A stretch of DNA of 64,000 bases from Planococcus chinensis (GTDB lineage Bacteria; Bacillota; Bacilli; Bacillales_A; Planococcaceae). Both the position numbers and the translations under genes were made by a program. Location of the stretch: positions 172,129 to 236,128 of the forward strand of contig NZ_JABWTK010000007.1 of the NCBI RefSeq assembly GCF_020071995.1. Reading direction: 5' to 3'. Shown here piece by piece: positions 42,364-51,952 of this stretch. Positions within the stretch are counted from its first letter, which is position 1. Each line of letters begins with the position of its first letter. The notes under the pieces are model-generated. The model searched no databases. It was not told the DNA's origin and saw nothing but the letters and a program-made list of their open reading frames with translations.

Positions 42364-43051
42364 TATTTTTTCTGACCCGGTTAGGCTGGAACGTCTCTCG
42401 GACATTTCCCAATCCGCCTGGCTGCCGTTGCTGGAAGGGCTGGTCCAGTATACGATTCCTTTAACGCTGATTGCCTTTGTACTCGGGCTGATTTTAGCTG
42501 TACTGACTGCACTTGCCCGTATTTCTACAGTAAAAATCCTGCAATGGATCGCCCGCGTGTATGTCTCCATTATCCGTGGGACTCCATTGCTGGTTCAGCT
42601 ATTCATTTTGTTTTACGGACTTCCGACAATCGGAGTGGTCATCGATCCGTTCCCGGCTGCGATTCTTGGATTTTCCTTGAACGTCGGGGCTTATGCTTCC
42701 GAAGTGATCCGGGCGTCCATTTTGTCCATCCCGAAAGGCCAATGGGAAGCGGCAAATACAATTGGCATGACGTATACCCAATCGCTTCGCCGTGTCATTT
42801 TGCCGCAGGCAGCTCGCGTATCCATTCCACCCCTTTCAAATACGTTTATCAGTTTGGTGAAAGATACATCGCTGGCATCACTCATTCTCGTTACGGAAAT
42901 GTTCCGCATCGCCCAGCAGATCGCCGCGACCAATTACGAGTTCCTCCTGCTATACGGCCAAGCGGCTTTAATCTACTGGGTTGTCTGTTTCTTATTGTCA
43001 GTCGGGCAAGGCAGACTGGAACATCGTTTTGACCGTTATGTTTCCCGATAA
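42350..43051 (+). CDS. tcyB: Amino-acid ABC transporter permease
   Basis: A 233-residue HisMQ-type permease with five membrane helices. [20 protein letters not shown] and [20 protein letters not shown] are the family signatures, the latter being the EAA coupling loop. The ATG lies inside the last codons of tcyA (14-bp overlap) without a strong ribosome site, pointing to coupled translation; a TTG two codons later is possible. Confidence 0.88.
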   Translation: MYLNNIFSDPVRLERLSDISQSAWLPLLEGLVQYTIPLTLIAFVLGLILAVLTALARISTVKILQWIARVYVSIIRGTPLLVQLFILFYGLPTIGVVIDPFPAAILGFSLNVGAYASEVIRASILSIPKGQWEAANTIGMTYTQSLRRVILPQAARVSIPPLSNTFISLVKDTSLASLILVTEMFRIAQQIAATNYEFLLLYGQAALIYWVVCFLLSVGQGRLEHRFDRYVSR

Positions 43052-43086
43052 TAAAGGCAAAGTAAGATTGCAGTAAGGAGCGAGAT

Positions 43087-43836
43087 ATGATATCCATCAG
43101 AAATTTACACAAAAAGTTCGGTGATTTGGAAGTATTGAAAGGCATTGATGTCGATGTGCAAAAAGGCCAAGCGATTGTCGTCATCGGCCCTTCCGGATCC
43201 GGCAAAACGACTTTTTTGAGGTGCTTGAACATCCTGGAAGTCCCTACTGCCGGATCGGTTACCATTGACGACCAGACCGCTGATTTTTCGAAGCCTTTTT
43301 CCAAACGCCAGATTACAGCTTTCCGAAAACAATCCGCGATGGTCTTCCAGCATTATAACCTGTTCCCTCATATGACGGCGCTTGAAAATGTCATGGAAGG
43401 ACCGGTGATCGTCCAGAAAAAAGATAAAGCAGCTGCACGCAAAAAGGCTGAAGAGATTTTAACAAAAGTCGGCCTCGGCGACAAAATGGATTATTATCCG
43501 TTTCAATTGTCAGGCGGCCAGCAGCAGCGCGTCGGCATTGCGCGAGCGCTCGCATTGGAGCCAAAAGTGATGCTGTTTGACGAGCCGACGTCAGCGCTTG
43601 ATCCGGAACTGGTCGGCGAAGTGCTGCAGGTCATGAAAGACCTCGCTTCTGAAGGCATGACAATGGTCGTCGTCACACATGAAATGCGCTTCGCTAAAGG
43701 CGTTGCCGATGAAGTGCTCTTTATGGACGGCGGCAAAATTGTTGAACGCGGAAAACCGGTAGATATTTTTAACAACCCGAAAGAAGCACGTACACAGCAA
43801 TTCTTGAACTTAATCGAAAAAACAGATGTAATTTAA
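43087..43836 (+). CDS. tcyC: Amino-acid ABC transporter ATPase
   Basis: A 249-residue ATPase of the polar amino-acid class: Walker [11 protein letters not shown]-loop [16 protein letters not shown], signature [15 protein letters not shown], Walker [16 protein letters not shown] and H-loop [20 protein letters not shown] precedes the ATG. Last gene of tcyABC, closed by the terminator at 43841-43868. Confidence 0.9.
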   Translation: MISIRNLHKKFGDLEVLKGIDVDVQKGQAIVVIGPSGSGKTTFLRCLNILEVPTAGSVTIDDQTADFSKPFSKRQITAFRKQSAMVFQHYNLFPHMTALENVMEGPVIVQKKDKAAARKKAEEILTKVGLGDKMDYYPFQLSGGQQQRVGIARALALEPKVMLFDEPTSALDPELVGEVLQVMKDLASEGMTMVVVTHEMRFAKGVADEVLFMDGGKIVERGKPVDIFNNPKEARTQQFLNLIEKTDVI

Positions 43837-43840
43837 AGCG

Positions 43841-43868
43841 ACGCTGCCTTATAAAGGCAGCGTTTTTT
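43841..43868 (+). terminator. tcyC terminator
   Basis: ACGCTGCCTT and AAGGCAGCGT around ATA, then TTTTT. Confidence 0.9.
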
Positions 43869-43918
43869 GTCCTTGTTTGAATAATTATTCTTTTTATCGA
43901 TTTTTTATTCCACTCTGA

Positions 43919-43948
43919 TTGCCTTCCCCATTTTATAAGCTGTATACT
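43919..43948 (+). promoter_or_regulatory. Probable promoter of the M20 amidohydrolase gene
   Basis: TTGCCT (43919-43924), 18-bp spacer, TATACT (43943-43948), 43 bp before the ATG. Confidence 0.5.
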
Positions 43949-43990
43949 GATAACAATGTGTTTATTCTAAAAGTAAGGGGAAATAAATCT

Positions 43991-45166
43991 ATGCAATCAG
44001 CTGTAATGACCAAAATTGAATCGCTTTACGAAGAAATGGTGTCCGTACGCCGCCATCTCCATATGCATCCTGAACTATCCCACCAGGAAGTCGAAACGCC
44101 TGCTTTTATTGCAGACAAGCTTGAGGAAATGGGTGTAGAAGTACGGCGCAATGTAGGCGGGCGCGGTGTCGTTGGGACGATCCGCGGCGCTAAACCCGGC
44201 AAGACGATCGCTTTTCGGGCAGATTTTGATGCGCTGCCAATCGATGATAAAAAAGATGCAGCTTATAAATCCACGGTTCCCGGTGTCATGCACGCATGCG
44301 GCCATGACGGGCATACGGCTGGCCTTTTGGGCTTTGCTAAAGCGATGGTTTCAATGAAAGATGACCTTCCTGGAACCATCGTACTGATTCACCAGTTCGG
44401 CGAAGAATTGTCGCCCGGAGGTGCGCGCGGCATGATTGAGGACGGCTGCCTGGACGGCGTCGACCTGGTTTACGGAGCCCATATCCAGAGCAAGATGGAA
44501 AACGGCCGCGTCTATGTGCGTGACGGCTTTTTACAGGCTTCTGAAGATGCCCTTAAGATTGTCGTCAAAGGATACGGCACGCACGGCGCTGAACCTCATA
44601 CCGGCGTTGATCCTATCCTCGCAGCCAGCCATATCATGGTGGCCTTGCAGTCCATCGTCAGCCGCAATGCCGACCCGCTCAAGGAACTTGTCGTTTCTAT
44701 CGGCAAATTTCATGCCGGCGATGCGGACAATGTGATTCCAAGCGAAGCTGTGATGGAAGGCACCATCCGCGTATTCGACCCGGCACTCCGCAAGCTTGCC
44801 GGTGAGCGCGTGGCAGCCATTGCTGAGAACGTGGCACGTGCCATAGGCGCCAGTGCGGAAGTCATCGTTGAAACCGGCTATGACGCGCTGTGGAACGATC
44901 CTGAAGCGATGAACATCGTACGCAGTGCAGCAATCGAAACGCTTGGCGAAGAAAAAGTCATCGAGACCAGCCCGATCATGCCGGTTGAAGACTTTGCCTA
45001 TTACACACAAGTAAAGCCCGGTGCTTACTTTTTTGTCGGCGCGAAAATGGAAGACGACAGCTTGAGCTTCCCTCACCATCACGAAAACTTTGATTTCAAT
45101 GAAGAAGCAATGCTTGTGGCAGCAAAAGTGTTTGCAGCGACTTATTTTAAAGCACAAGCGATGTAA
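43991..45166 (+). CDS. M20 family N-acyl amino-acid amidohydrolase
   Basis: A 391-residue aminoacylase/hippurate-hydrolase relative. Metal ligands appear in GVMHACGHDGHTA and FGEELSPGGARGMIEDG, with the dimerisation-domain histidine in GYGTHGAEPHTGVDPI and a late EDFAYYTQVKPGAYFF. The ATG at 43991 follows AAGGGG. The position after a cystine-type importer suggests release of amino acids from N-acylated or conjugated sulfur compounds, as proposed for YtnL and YxeP relatives; this is inference. Its own promoter and terminator make it a separate unit. Confidence 0.87.
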   Translation: MQSAVMTKIESLYEEMVSVRRHLHMHPELSHQEVETPAFIADKLEEMGVEVRRNVGGRGVVGTIRGAKPGKTIAFRADFDALPIDDKKDAAYKSTVPGVMHACGHDGHTAGLLGFAKAMVSMKDDLPGTIVLIHQFGEELSPGGARGMIEDGCLDGVDLVYGAHIQSKMENGRVYVRDGFLQASEDALKIVVKGYGTHGAEPHTGVDPILAASHIMVALQSIVSRNADPLKELVVSIGKFHAGDADNVIPSEAVMEGTIRVFDPALRKLAGERVAAIAENVARAIGASAEVIVETGYDALWNDPEAMNIVRSAAIETLGEEKVIETSPIMPVEDFAYYTQVKPGAYFFVGAKMEDDSLSFPHHHENFDFNEEAMLVAAKVFAATYFKAQAM

Positions 45167-45174
45167 AATAGCTG

Positions 45175-45203
45175 AAGCGGATGCCTTGTGCATCCGCTTT
45201 TTT
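45175..45203 (+). terminator. Terminator of the amidohydrolase gene
   Basis: AAGCGGATGC and GCATCCGCTT with a 5-nt loop, then TTTT. Confidence 0.85.
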
Positions 45204-45212
45204 GGCGGAGAA

Positions 45213-45304
45213 GCGTATTTATCCGTTAACCGGGCGTATTTTAACTTTTACTGTGCATATATTCTCTGCTACCGGGCGTATTTTAACCTTAACTGGGCGT
45301 AACT
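45213..45304 (+). repeat. 21-bp periodic array 5, word GCGTATTTTAACC
   Basis: Five units start at 45213, 45234, 45255, 45276 and 45297, exactly 21 bp apart. Units 2 and 4 carry TTTTAACYTTWACTG, units 1 and 3 carry unlike sequence ending ACCGG, giving a 42-bp alternation. Same word as arrays 6 and 7. It lies between two convergent genes. Confidence 0.85.
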
Positions 45305-45318
45305 CTGCCAACCCAATA

Positions 45319-45347
45319 AAAAAACCCGCCAAGATGGCGGGTTTTCG
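45319..45347 (-). terminator. kbl terminator
   Basis: AAAACCCGCCA and TGGCGGGTTTT around AGA, T-rich on the minus strand just after the kbl stop. Confidence 0.88.
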
Positions 45348-45352
45348 TCTTT

Positions 45353-46543
45353 TTAGTTGATTACGCCGAGTTCTTTTCCGACTCTTGCGTAGACTTCAAT
45401 TGCATTGTCGAGCATTTCTTTTGAATGCGCTGCTGTCGGCATGTTGCGGACGCGTCCTGTGCCTTTGGCAACTGTCGGGAAGACGATTGATTTTGCATAA
45501 ACGCCTTCTTCAAACAGACGCTTCGAAAATTGCTGCGTCAGTTTTTCGTCGCCGATGATGCAAGGCGTGATCGGCGTTTCGGAATCTCCGATATTGAATC
45601 CAAGCTCTTTCAAGCCTTTTTTCAAGTAGTCGCCGTTATCCCAAAGCTTATCATGCAGTTCTGTAGAATCGATGATCATCTGCAATGCAGAAATGATGGC
45701 TGCTACGTCGCCTGGTGTTACCGCAGTTGAGAACAAGAATGGACGCGAACGGACTCTCAGCCAGTCGATCAGATTTTGTTTCCCGGCTACGTAACCGCCG
45801 ACAACTCCGACTGCTTTCGATAAAGTTCCCATTTGCATATCGATTTCTTTTTCAAGGCCGAAATGTTTCACAGTCCCTTTCCCTTTGCCGGTAACGCCCG
45901 ATCCATGCGCATCGTCAACATAGGTAATCAAGTCGAATTCTTTAGCGATTTCCACGATTTCCGGAAGCTTTGCAATGTCGCCGTCCATTGAGAACACGCC
46001 ATCGGTGATGACCATAACTTTATTGTAAAGGCCGGATTCCGTTGCTTCTTTCGCTTTCGCGCGAAGGTCTTCCATGTCCGAGTGTTTGAATGCGATGATT
46101 TTCGCTTTTGATAAACGGCAGCCGTCAATGATCGAGGCGTGGTTCAATTGATCAGACAAAATTGCATCGTTTTTATCCATGACTGCAGAAATCGCTGCCA
46201 TATTGCAGTTAAAGCCGGACTGGTAAGAAATCGCAGCTTCTGTGCCTTTGAACTCGGCCAATTTCTCTTCCAGTTTGATATGCAGATCAAGCGTACCGTT
46301 AATAGAACGGACTGCACCTGCACCGACACCGTATGCATCAATGGCATCTTTGGCCACTTGCTTCAAGTCTTCGTTCGTCGCAAGCCCCAAATAGTTGTTT
46401 GAAGACAAATTGATCAATTCTTTGCCGCGCACTTTGATAATCGGTCCATTCGGTCCTTCTACTGTATCTACTTCATTATATAAGCCCTGCTCTTTCAGTT
46501 CGTTCAGGTTTGTTTCTAAAAATGCATCCAATTTTTTCGACAA
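45353..46543 (-). CDS. kbl: Glycine C-acetyltransferase (2-amino-3-ketobutyrate CoA ligase)
   Basis: PLP enzyme splitting 2-amino-3-ketobutyrate with CoA to glycine and acetyl-CoA, the step after Tdh. The 396-residue protein has [51 protein letters not shown] and the PLP lysine in [17 protein letters not shown]. The start is taken as TTG 46543 ([13 protein letters not shown]) behind AGGAAGAGGACA; the upstream in-frame ATG has no site. Related AONS-type enzymes (BioF) are possible, but tdh nearby supports Kbl. Confidence 0.9.
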   Translation of the reverse strand: MSKKLDAFLETNLNELKEQGLYNEVDTVEGPNGPIIKVRGKELINLSSNNYLGLATNEDLKQVAKDAIDAYGVGAGAVRSINGTLDLHIKLEEKLAEFKGTEAAISYQSGFNCNMAAISAVMDKNDAILSDQLNHASIIDGCRLSKAKIIAFKHSDMEDLRAKAKEATESGLYNKVMVITDGVFSMDGDIAKLPEIVEIAKEFDLITYVDDAHGSGVTGKGKGTVKHFGLEKEIDMQMGTLSKAVGVVGGYVAGKQNLIDWLRVRSRPFLFSTAVTPGDVAAIISALQMIIDSTELHDKLWDNGDYLKKGLKELGFNIGDSETPITPCIIGDEKLTQQFSKRLFEEGVYAKSIVFPTVAKGTGRVRNMPTAAHSKEMLDNAIEVYARVGKELGVIN

Positions 46544-46608
46544 TGTCCTCTTCCTTTCGCAAGCAATTTCACTTTCCATCTTATCATAACGCAAATTTTT
46601 CCCAAAAG

Positions 46609-46633
46609 AAAAAGCGGACCGAGGTCCGCTTCT
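46609..46633 (-). terminator. Terminator of the secreted metalloprotease gene
   Basis: AAGCGGACC and GGTCCGCTT around two bases; on the minus strand followed by TTTTC, directly after the protease stop. Confidence 0.75.
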
Positions 46634-46636
46634 ACT

Positions 46637-48739
46637 TTATTTTTTGCCGTTATTTTTGCCTTTGCCTTTATTCGGGTTAGCTGTTTTGTATTTCACTTCA
46701 TAAGTGAATTCCTTCGCTTCTTTTTGCCCTTCTGCTGCTGCATAGGAAGTGATCATTTTCACATTGCCTTCGCGAAGCACTTGCTGAAGATCCAATGCCT
46801 GTTTGTTCGTTACATTGTATGGATCCACATGGAAGACGCGTTGTTGGCCGTTTTTCTTCGTTTGGATGAATGTGGTCGTGAAGTCGACATATTCACCTTT
46901 CAATTGGCCAAGTGACTGGAACGCATCTGTCGACGTTCCCGCATTCGAGAAGTTGCCCAAGTTCACGTTTTTCACGTACCAGCCTGCATTATTCGAACCC
47001 CAATCCGTCAAATTGCGGAATGAAATCAGGACGTCTTTGCCAGCATACGCTGAAAGATCGAATGTTTCCGTAGTCCAATTGCCGTTCGTGCCTGTGAATC
47101 CAGGTACATTTTCTTTGATTGTCGGGTAGCCTTCTTCCACTACATCGCTGCGTGTGTTTTCGTTTTGGAGAGATGTCCATGTTTCACCGTTATCTGTAGA
47201 AACTTGCACCATTCCGAAATCCCACTGCTCTTCAATGTCGTAGAAATGTTCAAACGTCAATTTTGCATCCGTTGCAGGAACTGTTGCGCCGAAAATCAAT
47301 GCCTGATCGGCTTCGTCTCCGTTATTGGCATGCAGCACTTTAGCGCCAGAACCTTTTGGATCCGCTACTGTGCTCCATTGCAATGGAAGGAAATCAACGC
47401 CGTCAAATTCCAATCCGCGGACATCTTTTCCGAAGTTGAATTCTTTAAAGTCACCGCCCCAAGCTGGAACGCCTTCTTTTTCAAATGTTTTCGCTTTTTC
47501 AAAATCGACTGTTTTGCCGCGGACACTGTCGCCTACCGGAAGATTGCGCAAGTCGATGCTGTCGATATTGTAGTCGCTGCTCACTTTGGAATCATCCAAC
47601 GTCAAAGCGGTCATGAAGTCCTGGTAAACTTCCGTAAATGTTTTGTCAGAACCGTATCGCTTCAATGTTTCGTTGACGCTCGTCATGCCTTGGCTCGTTC
47701 CATCAACTGCAAGCTCGCGGATGAATTCTTTGCCGAATTTATCGTACATATAAAGTGTGAACAAGTAAACTTGGCCATAGTCTGCAATGGTTTCCGGACC
47801 CGTCGCTGCTGTTCCGTGCTCATCCCAGTTGACCAGTGAGTTTTCCGGATGATCCAGGTAGAAATTGATGGATCCTTCGCCGTGGCCATATCCGCCAAGG
47901 TATTCAGAGAATGTGGACATCCCTTCGTTCAACCACGTTTCTTCTGCACCGTCGTTGTCCGCATGGATCAAATGCTGCAATTCATGAATAGTTGTTCCAA
48001 AGAATGTGCTTTCCAGGCGAGTTTCCCATGAGTTTGTGTCGATAGTGATGATGTTGCGGTCTGTATAGTTCTCAAGCGTCTGCCAGAAGAAGCCGGCTAC
48101 AAAGAATGGATACGATGGGTCGTTCCAGCCTTCATCCTGCACATTATCGACAAGCATGATGACTTTGTCGGAGCCTTCGTAATAGCCTTCAGGAAGCCCT
48201 ACCATGCCTGGAAGAGGAGATTTAGAACCATCTAAACTATCTGGTGTTCCAAAAAAGTCAGTCGCTTTCGGATAAATATTGCTGTCGAACTCAGCGCGCA
48301 ATTTATCCACTTGCTCTTGAGTTACTACATCAGCCGGTTTTGGATTGTTCGGTCCATACGCCAAATCGTTGGCAACCCAGATTTCCACGTTATCGCCGAT
48401 GCTGCGAAGCGTGAATTCTTTAAATGAAAGGTTGCGGTCAAGGAAAAGCTTTGTTCCGTGGTCTTCCGTGAACGTGCTGTCATTTTTCGAATCGGTTTCT
48501 GCTGACTTCACTTCATCTGCTTGCGCTTTAATCTTTTTATCTGCTTCCTTTTGGAATTCAGGATCCAATGTTAACTGGTTTAATTGCTGATCGATATCGA
48601 TCTTGTTATCGTATTTTGCCGTGTTCCAGTTGGATGACGATGGAACCGGTTCTACAGGTGCCGCTGCTGCTGCCGGTACTAGTAAGGATAATGTTAGTGC
48701 GCTAGCTGAAAGGACCGAAGCCCATTTGCTCATCTTCAT
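46637..48739 (-). CDS. Secreted zinc metalloprotease, immune-inhibitor-A-like
   Basis: A 700-residue exported protein. Residues 1-27 are a signal peptide (SASALTLSLLVPAAAAAP, likely cut after AAA). A propeptide-like helical part follows, then the catalytic motif TIHELQHLIHADN near residue 255 with EETWLNEGMSTFSEYL giving the third metal ligand region. The C-terminal part holds beta domains with WGSNNAGWYVKNV, as in MAM-like or choice-of-anchor modules, and a basic tail NPNKGKGKNNGKK. HExxH and layout fit M6/M30-type peptidases. AGGAGG precedes the ATG. Single gene with own terminator. Confidence 0.82.
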   Translation of the reverse strand: MKMSKWASVLSASALTLSLLVPAAAAAPVEPVPSSSNWNTAKYDNKIDIDQQLNQLTLDPEFQKEADKKIKAQADEVKSAETDSKNDSTFTEDHGTKLFLDRNLSFKEFTLRSIGDNVEIWVANDLAYGPNNPKPADVVTQEQVDKLRAEFDSNIYPKATDFFGTPDSLDGSKSPLPGMVGLPEGYYEGSDKVIMLVDNVQDEGWNDPSYPFFVAGFFWQTLENYTDRNIITIDTNSWETRLESTFFGTTIHELQHLIHADNDGAEETWLNEGMSTFSEYLGGYGHGEGSINFYLDHPENSLVNWDEHGTAATGPETIADYGQVYLFTLYMYDKFGKEFIRELAVDGTSQGMTSVNETLKRYGSDKTFTEVYQDFMTALTLDDSKVSSDYNIDSIDLRNLPVGDSVRGKTVDFEKAKTFEKEGVPAWGGDFKEFNFGKDVRGLEFDGVDFLPLQWSTVADPKGSGAKVLHANNGDEADQALIFGATVPATDAKLTFEHFYDIEEQWDFGMVQVSTDNGETWTSLQNENTRSDVVEEGYPTIKENVPGFTGTNGNWTTETFDLSAYAGKDVLISFRNLTDWGSNNAGWYVKNVNLGNFSNAGTSTDAFQSLGQLKGEYVDFTTTFIQTKKNGQQRVFHVDPYNVTNKQALDLQQVLREGNVKMITSYAAAEGQKEAKEFTYEVKYKTANPNKGKGKNNGKK

Positions 48740-48757
48740 GTTGTTTTCCTCCTACGA

Positions 48758-48804
48758 ATTGTCAGAATCTTATCACTAAATAAGATATTAACATGTTTGA
48801 CAAT
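48758..48804 (-). promoter_or_regulatory. Inverted repeat region upstream of the metalloprotease
   Basis: ATTGTCA (48758-48764) pairs with TGACAAT (48798-48804), and inside ATCTTAT pairs with ATAAGAT. The outer copy would place TTGTCA as a -35 element on the minus strand. The function is a guess. Confidence 0.35.
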
Positions 48805-48921
48805 TCAGAAGAATATGCTGATTGATATATTTCGTATATCGAAATGTAAGGCAATGTTATCTACAAAAATACCCATTAAATAAAATAATTTGATATTTTT
48901 ATTAAAATAAGATCTGCATAA

Positions 48922-48952
48922 AAAGAAAAAACCGCCACAAGGGCGGTTTTCA
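48922..48952 (-). terminator. mccB terminator
   Basis: AAACCGCC and GGCGGTTT around a 5-nt loop with A-run on the plus strand (T-run on the minus), right after the mccB stop. Confidence 0.85.
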
Positions 48953-48955
48953 AAA

Positions 48956-50089
48956 TTATTTCAATGCATTGGTTAAGTCTTCGATTAAGTCTTCTAGATC
49001 TTCAATCCCTACAGAAATGCGTACTAAACCTTCTAAAATACCAAGCTCTCCGCGGCGCTCTACTGGAATTGACGCGTGCGTCATTTGAGCCGGAACCGAA
49101 ATCAGGCTTTCTACCGCGCCCAAGCTTTCCGCAAGCGTGAAGTATTTCAGTTTCGCCAGCATTTCATCCGCTTTTTCTTTGCTGCCCACATCAAATGAAA
49201 TCATTGCACCAAAACCGGTTGCCTGTTTTTTCATTAATTCGTGGCCAGTATGTGTTGAAAGGCCAGGGTAAATCACTGCGTTTACTGCTTCATGCTGATC
49301 CAGGAATTCAGCAATTTTTTGTGCGTTCGAAACCGCTTCTTCCATGCGGATGCCAAGCGTTTTCAATCCGCGGATCAATAGCCATGAATCCTGTGGCCCG
49401 AGTATCGCTCCGACAGAGTTCTGTACAAAATGGAGGTCCTGTGCCAGTTCTGCCGAATTGACGACAACCAGTCCAGCGACAACGTCACTGTGCCCGCCGA
49501 TGTACTTCGTCGCGCTGTGCAGGACGATATCTGCGCCAAGTTTGATCGGGCTTTGCAAATAAGGCGTCATGAACGTGTTGTCGACAATCGTCAGCATATT
49601 CTTCGATTTTGCAAAAGCTGAAACTTCTTCGATATCCGTTACTTTTAATAAAGGATTGGTCGGTGTTTCAATAAAAATCGCTTTTGTGTTTTCTTTGACT
49701 GCTGCTTTCACTGCCTCCAAGTCGCCTGTATCCACAAACGTGAATTCAAGGCCGAAACGGTTTAGGACTTTATTGACAACACGGTATGTACCGCCGTAAA
49801 CGTCGTCTGTCAAAATGATATGGTCCCCTGCTGAAAACAGCATCATGACCGAAGAAATGGCCGCCATTCCTGAACCGAACGCAAAGCCGGCATGGCCATA
49901 TTCTACGTCTGCAATCAATTCTTCGAGTGCGTGGCGCGTCGGGTTCCCTGTACGTGAATATTCATAGCCCTTGAACTTGCCGACTGCTTCCTGCTTATAC
50001 GTACTTACTTGATAAATCGGTGTAGAGACTGCTCCAGTCGCTTCGTCTCCGAAAATCCCGCCATGAATTAATCTTGTTTTTGGTTTCAT
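48956..50089 (-). CDS. mccB: Cystathionine gamma-lyase / homocysteine gamma-lyase
   Basis: PLP enzyme of the Cys/Met metabolism family, 377 residues. Motifs: YEYSRTGNPTRHALEELIA, FGSGMAAISSVMMLF, FIETPTNPLLKV, TIVDNTFMTPYLQ and the PLP lysine in LHSATKYIGGHSDVVAG. It follows mccA by 11 bp, as in the B. subtilis yrrT-mtnN-mccAB operon, so the reverse transsulfuration role (cystathionine to cysteine) is preferred over cystathionine gamma-synthase. AGGAGG precedes the ATG. Confidence 0.9.
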   Translation of the reverse strand: MKPKTRLIHGGIFGDEATGAVSTPIYQVSTYKQEAVGKFKGYEYSRTGNPTRHALEELIADVEYGHAGFAFGSGMAAISSVMMLFSAGDHIILTDDVYGGTYRVVNKVLNRFGLEFTFVDTGDLEAVKAAVKENTKAIFIETPTNPLLKVTDIEEVSAFAKSKNMLTIVDNTFMTPYLQSPIKLGADIVLHSATKYIGGHSDVVAGLVVVNSAELAQDLHFVQNSVGAILGPQDSWLLIRGLKTLGIRMEEAVSNAQKIAEFLDQHEAVNAVIYPGLSTHTGHELMKKQATGFGAMISFDVGSKEKADEMLAKLKYFTLAESLGAVESLISVPAQMTHASIPVERRGELGILEGLVRISVGIEDLEDLIEDLTNALK

Positions 50090-50100
50090 GAATGATCCTC

Positions 50101-51021
50101 CTAAAATGTTCTTCCGTAAATGTTCTGGCTCATATAACGTTCGCTCGAATCAGCAAAAACGGTCACGATGTGGCTTCCGGGCTTTGCCGTTTCGGCTTCT
50201 CTCATCGCCGCTACAAACGCTGCACCAGAGGAACTGCCGACAAGCAATCCTTCTTTTCTCGCCAACTCTCCAACTGCTGCAAATGCTTCTTTATCTAAAA
50301 TCGTATGGATGGAATTGAAATGTGAACGGTCCATGTAATCCGGCAAAAACTCCATGCCGATGCCTTCTGTCAAATGCGGTCCTGATTCGCCGCCGTTGAT
50401 GGTTGAGCCTTCTGGTTCCACAATGACGGTTTTGATCGCTTCGTTTTTGGATTTCAGGAATTTGGATGTTCCAGCGAATGTACCTCCGGATCCTGCCCCT
50501 GCCACAAACACATCGATATTGCCGTCAAGCGCTTCCCACAGTTCCGGCCCAAGCGTCCGGACATACGTATCCGGATTTGCCGGATTGGAAAACTGCGACG
50601 GTGAAAAGGCATTCTGCTGCTCGGCCAGTTCGTTGGCTTTCGTAATGGCGCCTTTCATGCCCAGTTCAGTCGGCGTATTGATCACTTCTGCGCCAAGCGC
50701 ACGCATCAAGGCCTGTTTTTCCTGGCTGAATTTTTCCGGCACCACAAACTTCACATGATAGCCTTTGCCGATTGCCGCAAGCGCCAAGCCGATTCCGGTA
50801 TTTCCGGCAGTCGGTTCGATCATCGTCCCGCCCGGCTTCAAGACTCCCCGGCGTTCCGCGTCCTCAATCAAAGAAACACCCAGGCGGTCTTTCACACTGC
50901 CGCCTGGATTGAAAAATTCTAATTTAGCAAAGATGCGGCAATTGTTCGGAATGTCGACATGCGTCAATTCCAATAAGGGTGTATTGCCAATCAACTGCTG
51001 GATTTCGGTTGCAAATTTCAT
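50101..51021 (-). CDS. mccA: O-acetylserine-dependent cystathionine beta-synthase
   Basis: PLP fold-type II enzyme of 306 residues. FFNPGGSVKDRLGVSLIEDA contains the PLP lysine, EPTAGNTGIGLALAAI the substrate loop, and VAGAGSGGTFAGTSKFLKSK the phosphate loop. In the order luxS-mccA-mccB it is expected to form cystathionine from homocysteine and O-acetylserine. CysK is the main alternative by sequence alone. AAGGAG precedes ATG 51021. Confidence 0.88.
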   Translation of the reverse strand: MKFATEIQQLIGNTPLLELTHVDIPNNCRIFAKLEFFNPGGSVKDRLGVSLIEDAERRGVLKPGGTMIEPTAGNTGIGLALAAIGKGYHVKFVVPEKFSQEKQALMRALGAEVINTPTELGMKGAITKANELAEQQNAFSPSQFSNPANPDTYVRTLGPELWEALDGNIDVFVAGAGSGGTFAGTSKFLKSKNEAIKTVIVEPEGSTINGGESGPHLTEGIGMEFLPDYMDRSHFNSIHTILDKEAFAAVGELARKEGLLVGSSSGAAFVAAMREAETAKPGSHIVTVFADSSERYMSQNIYGRTF

Positions 51022-51032
51022 GCCCATTCTCC

Positions 51033-51506
51033 TTAAACAGTTTCTTCGGCAAATACTTGGCGCCACTCATCTTTTTTCGCCAGCATTTCACGCGCCAATT
51101 CTTTTGCACCTTCTAAGCTGTGGCTCGCTGCCCAGCCGCATTGCACTTCGTTGCAGGCCGGCACTTCGTCCGCTGCAATGACATCTTTTAATGTGTTTTC
51201 CAAAATGCGCAAAATGTCTTCGAAATCATCATGGTTAATAACAGACAAATAATACCCTGTCTGGCAGCCCATCGGCCCGATATCAATGATTTGGTCTGAA
51301 TGGTTGCGGCTATGTTCAGCCATCATATGCTCAAGCGAGTGAAGCGCGGGCATATCCATATGCTCTTTGTTCGGCTGTTTGAAACGGATATCGTATTTGC
51401 GGATGGTGTCGCCGTTAGATCCTGTTTTTTCCCCTGCTAAACGTACATATGGTGCTACCACTTTCGTATGGTCCAGATTGAAGCTTTCTACATTCATTTT
51501 TTTCAT
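51033..51506 (-). CDS. luxS: S-ribosylhomocysteine lyase
   Basis: Cleaves S-ribosylhomocysteine to homocysteine and the AI-2 precursor. The 157 residues have all hallmarks: zinc ligands in [14 protein letters not shown] and [16 protein letters not shown], and the catalytic cysteine in [18 protein letters not shown] is 9 bp before ATG 51506; the long upstream frame runs through repeats and is rejected. It lies 11 bp upstream of mccA, giving homocysteine directly to MccA. Confidence 0.97.
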   Translation of the reverse strand: MKKMNVESFNLDHTKVVAPYVRLAGEKTGSNGDTIRKYDIRFKQPNKEHMDMPALHSLEHMMAEHSRNHSDQIIDIGPMGCQTGYYLSVINHDDFEDILRILENTLKDVIAADEVPACNEVQCGWAASHSLEGAKELAREMLAKKDEWRQVFAEETV

Positions 51507-51559
51507 GAATTTCGACTCCTTATAAGTTGATTTTAATTTCCAGATTCCAGCAGCCAGCT

Positions 51560-51952
51560 TAACGGCCGCTTTCGCTTTTCTTTGTGTCCAGTTTTGACGC
51601 CTAGCCCCTCGAGTCGCTTCAGACTTACCTGCGATGGCAAAGTGCGCCATCACCTGCAAGTCTTCCAGCGCTTGTCGGAGCTGGACAGGCGCCTCAACCT
51701 TTCTTTGTCCAGACTCCATCGGCCAGATTCTCGGGACATAAGCCAACTTGGCTGTGCGGCAAAGAGCGCCGCTTCGCCAATCTGTCTTATGCCTTTCGAA
51801 TCTTAACGGCCGATTTCGCTTTTCTTAGTGTCCAGTTTCGGCGCCTAGCTCCTCGGATCGTAAGCCACTTTGGCTATGCGGCTGAAAAGCGCCGCTTCGC
51901 CAAATCGTCTTACGCCTGTCGGAGCTTAACGAGGCGCCTCAACCTTTCTTAG
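51560..51952 (+). repeat. Family B modular repeat, three units (types 1, 2 and 3)
   Basis: Three units of about 125 bp joined at CGCTTTTCTTA or CCTTTCTTT. Type 1 has CGATGGCAAAGTGCGCCATC, type 2 CATAAGCC...GTCTTATG, type 3 GTAAGCCAC...GTCTTAC. It fills the gap between luxS and yrrT, and its right edge encodes the last two lysines, the glycine and the stop of yrrT. Confidence 0.8.

Noticed and set aside
51507..51746. An 80-codon N-terminal extension of luxS
   Set aside because: It is translated family B repeat; LuxS starts MKKMNVESF behind AAGGAG.
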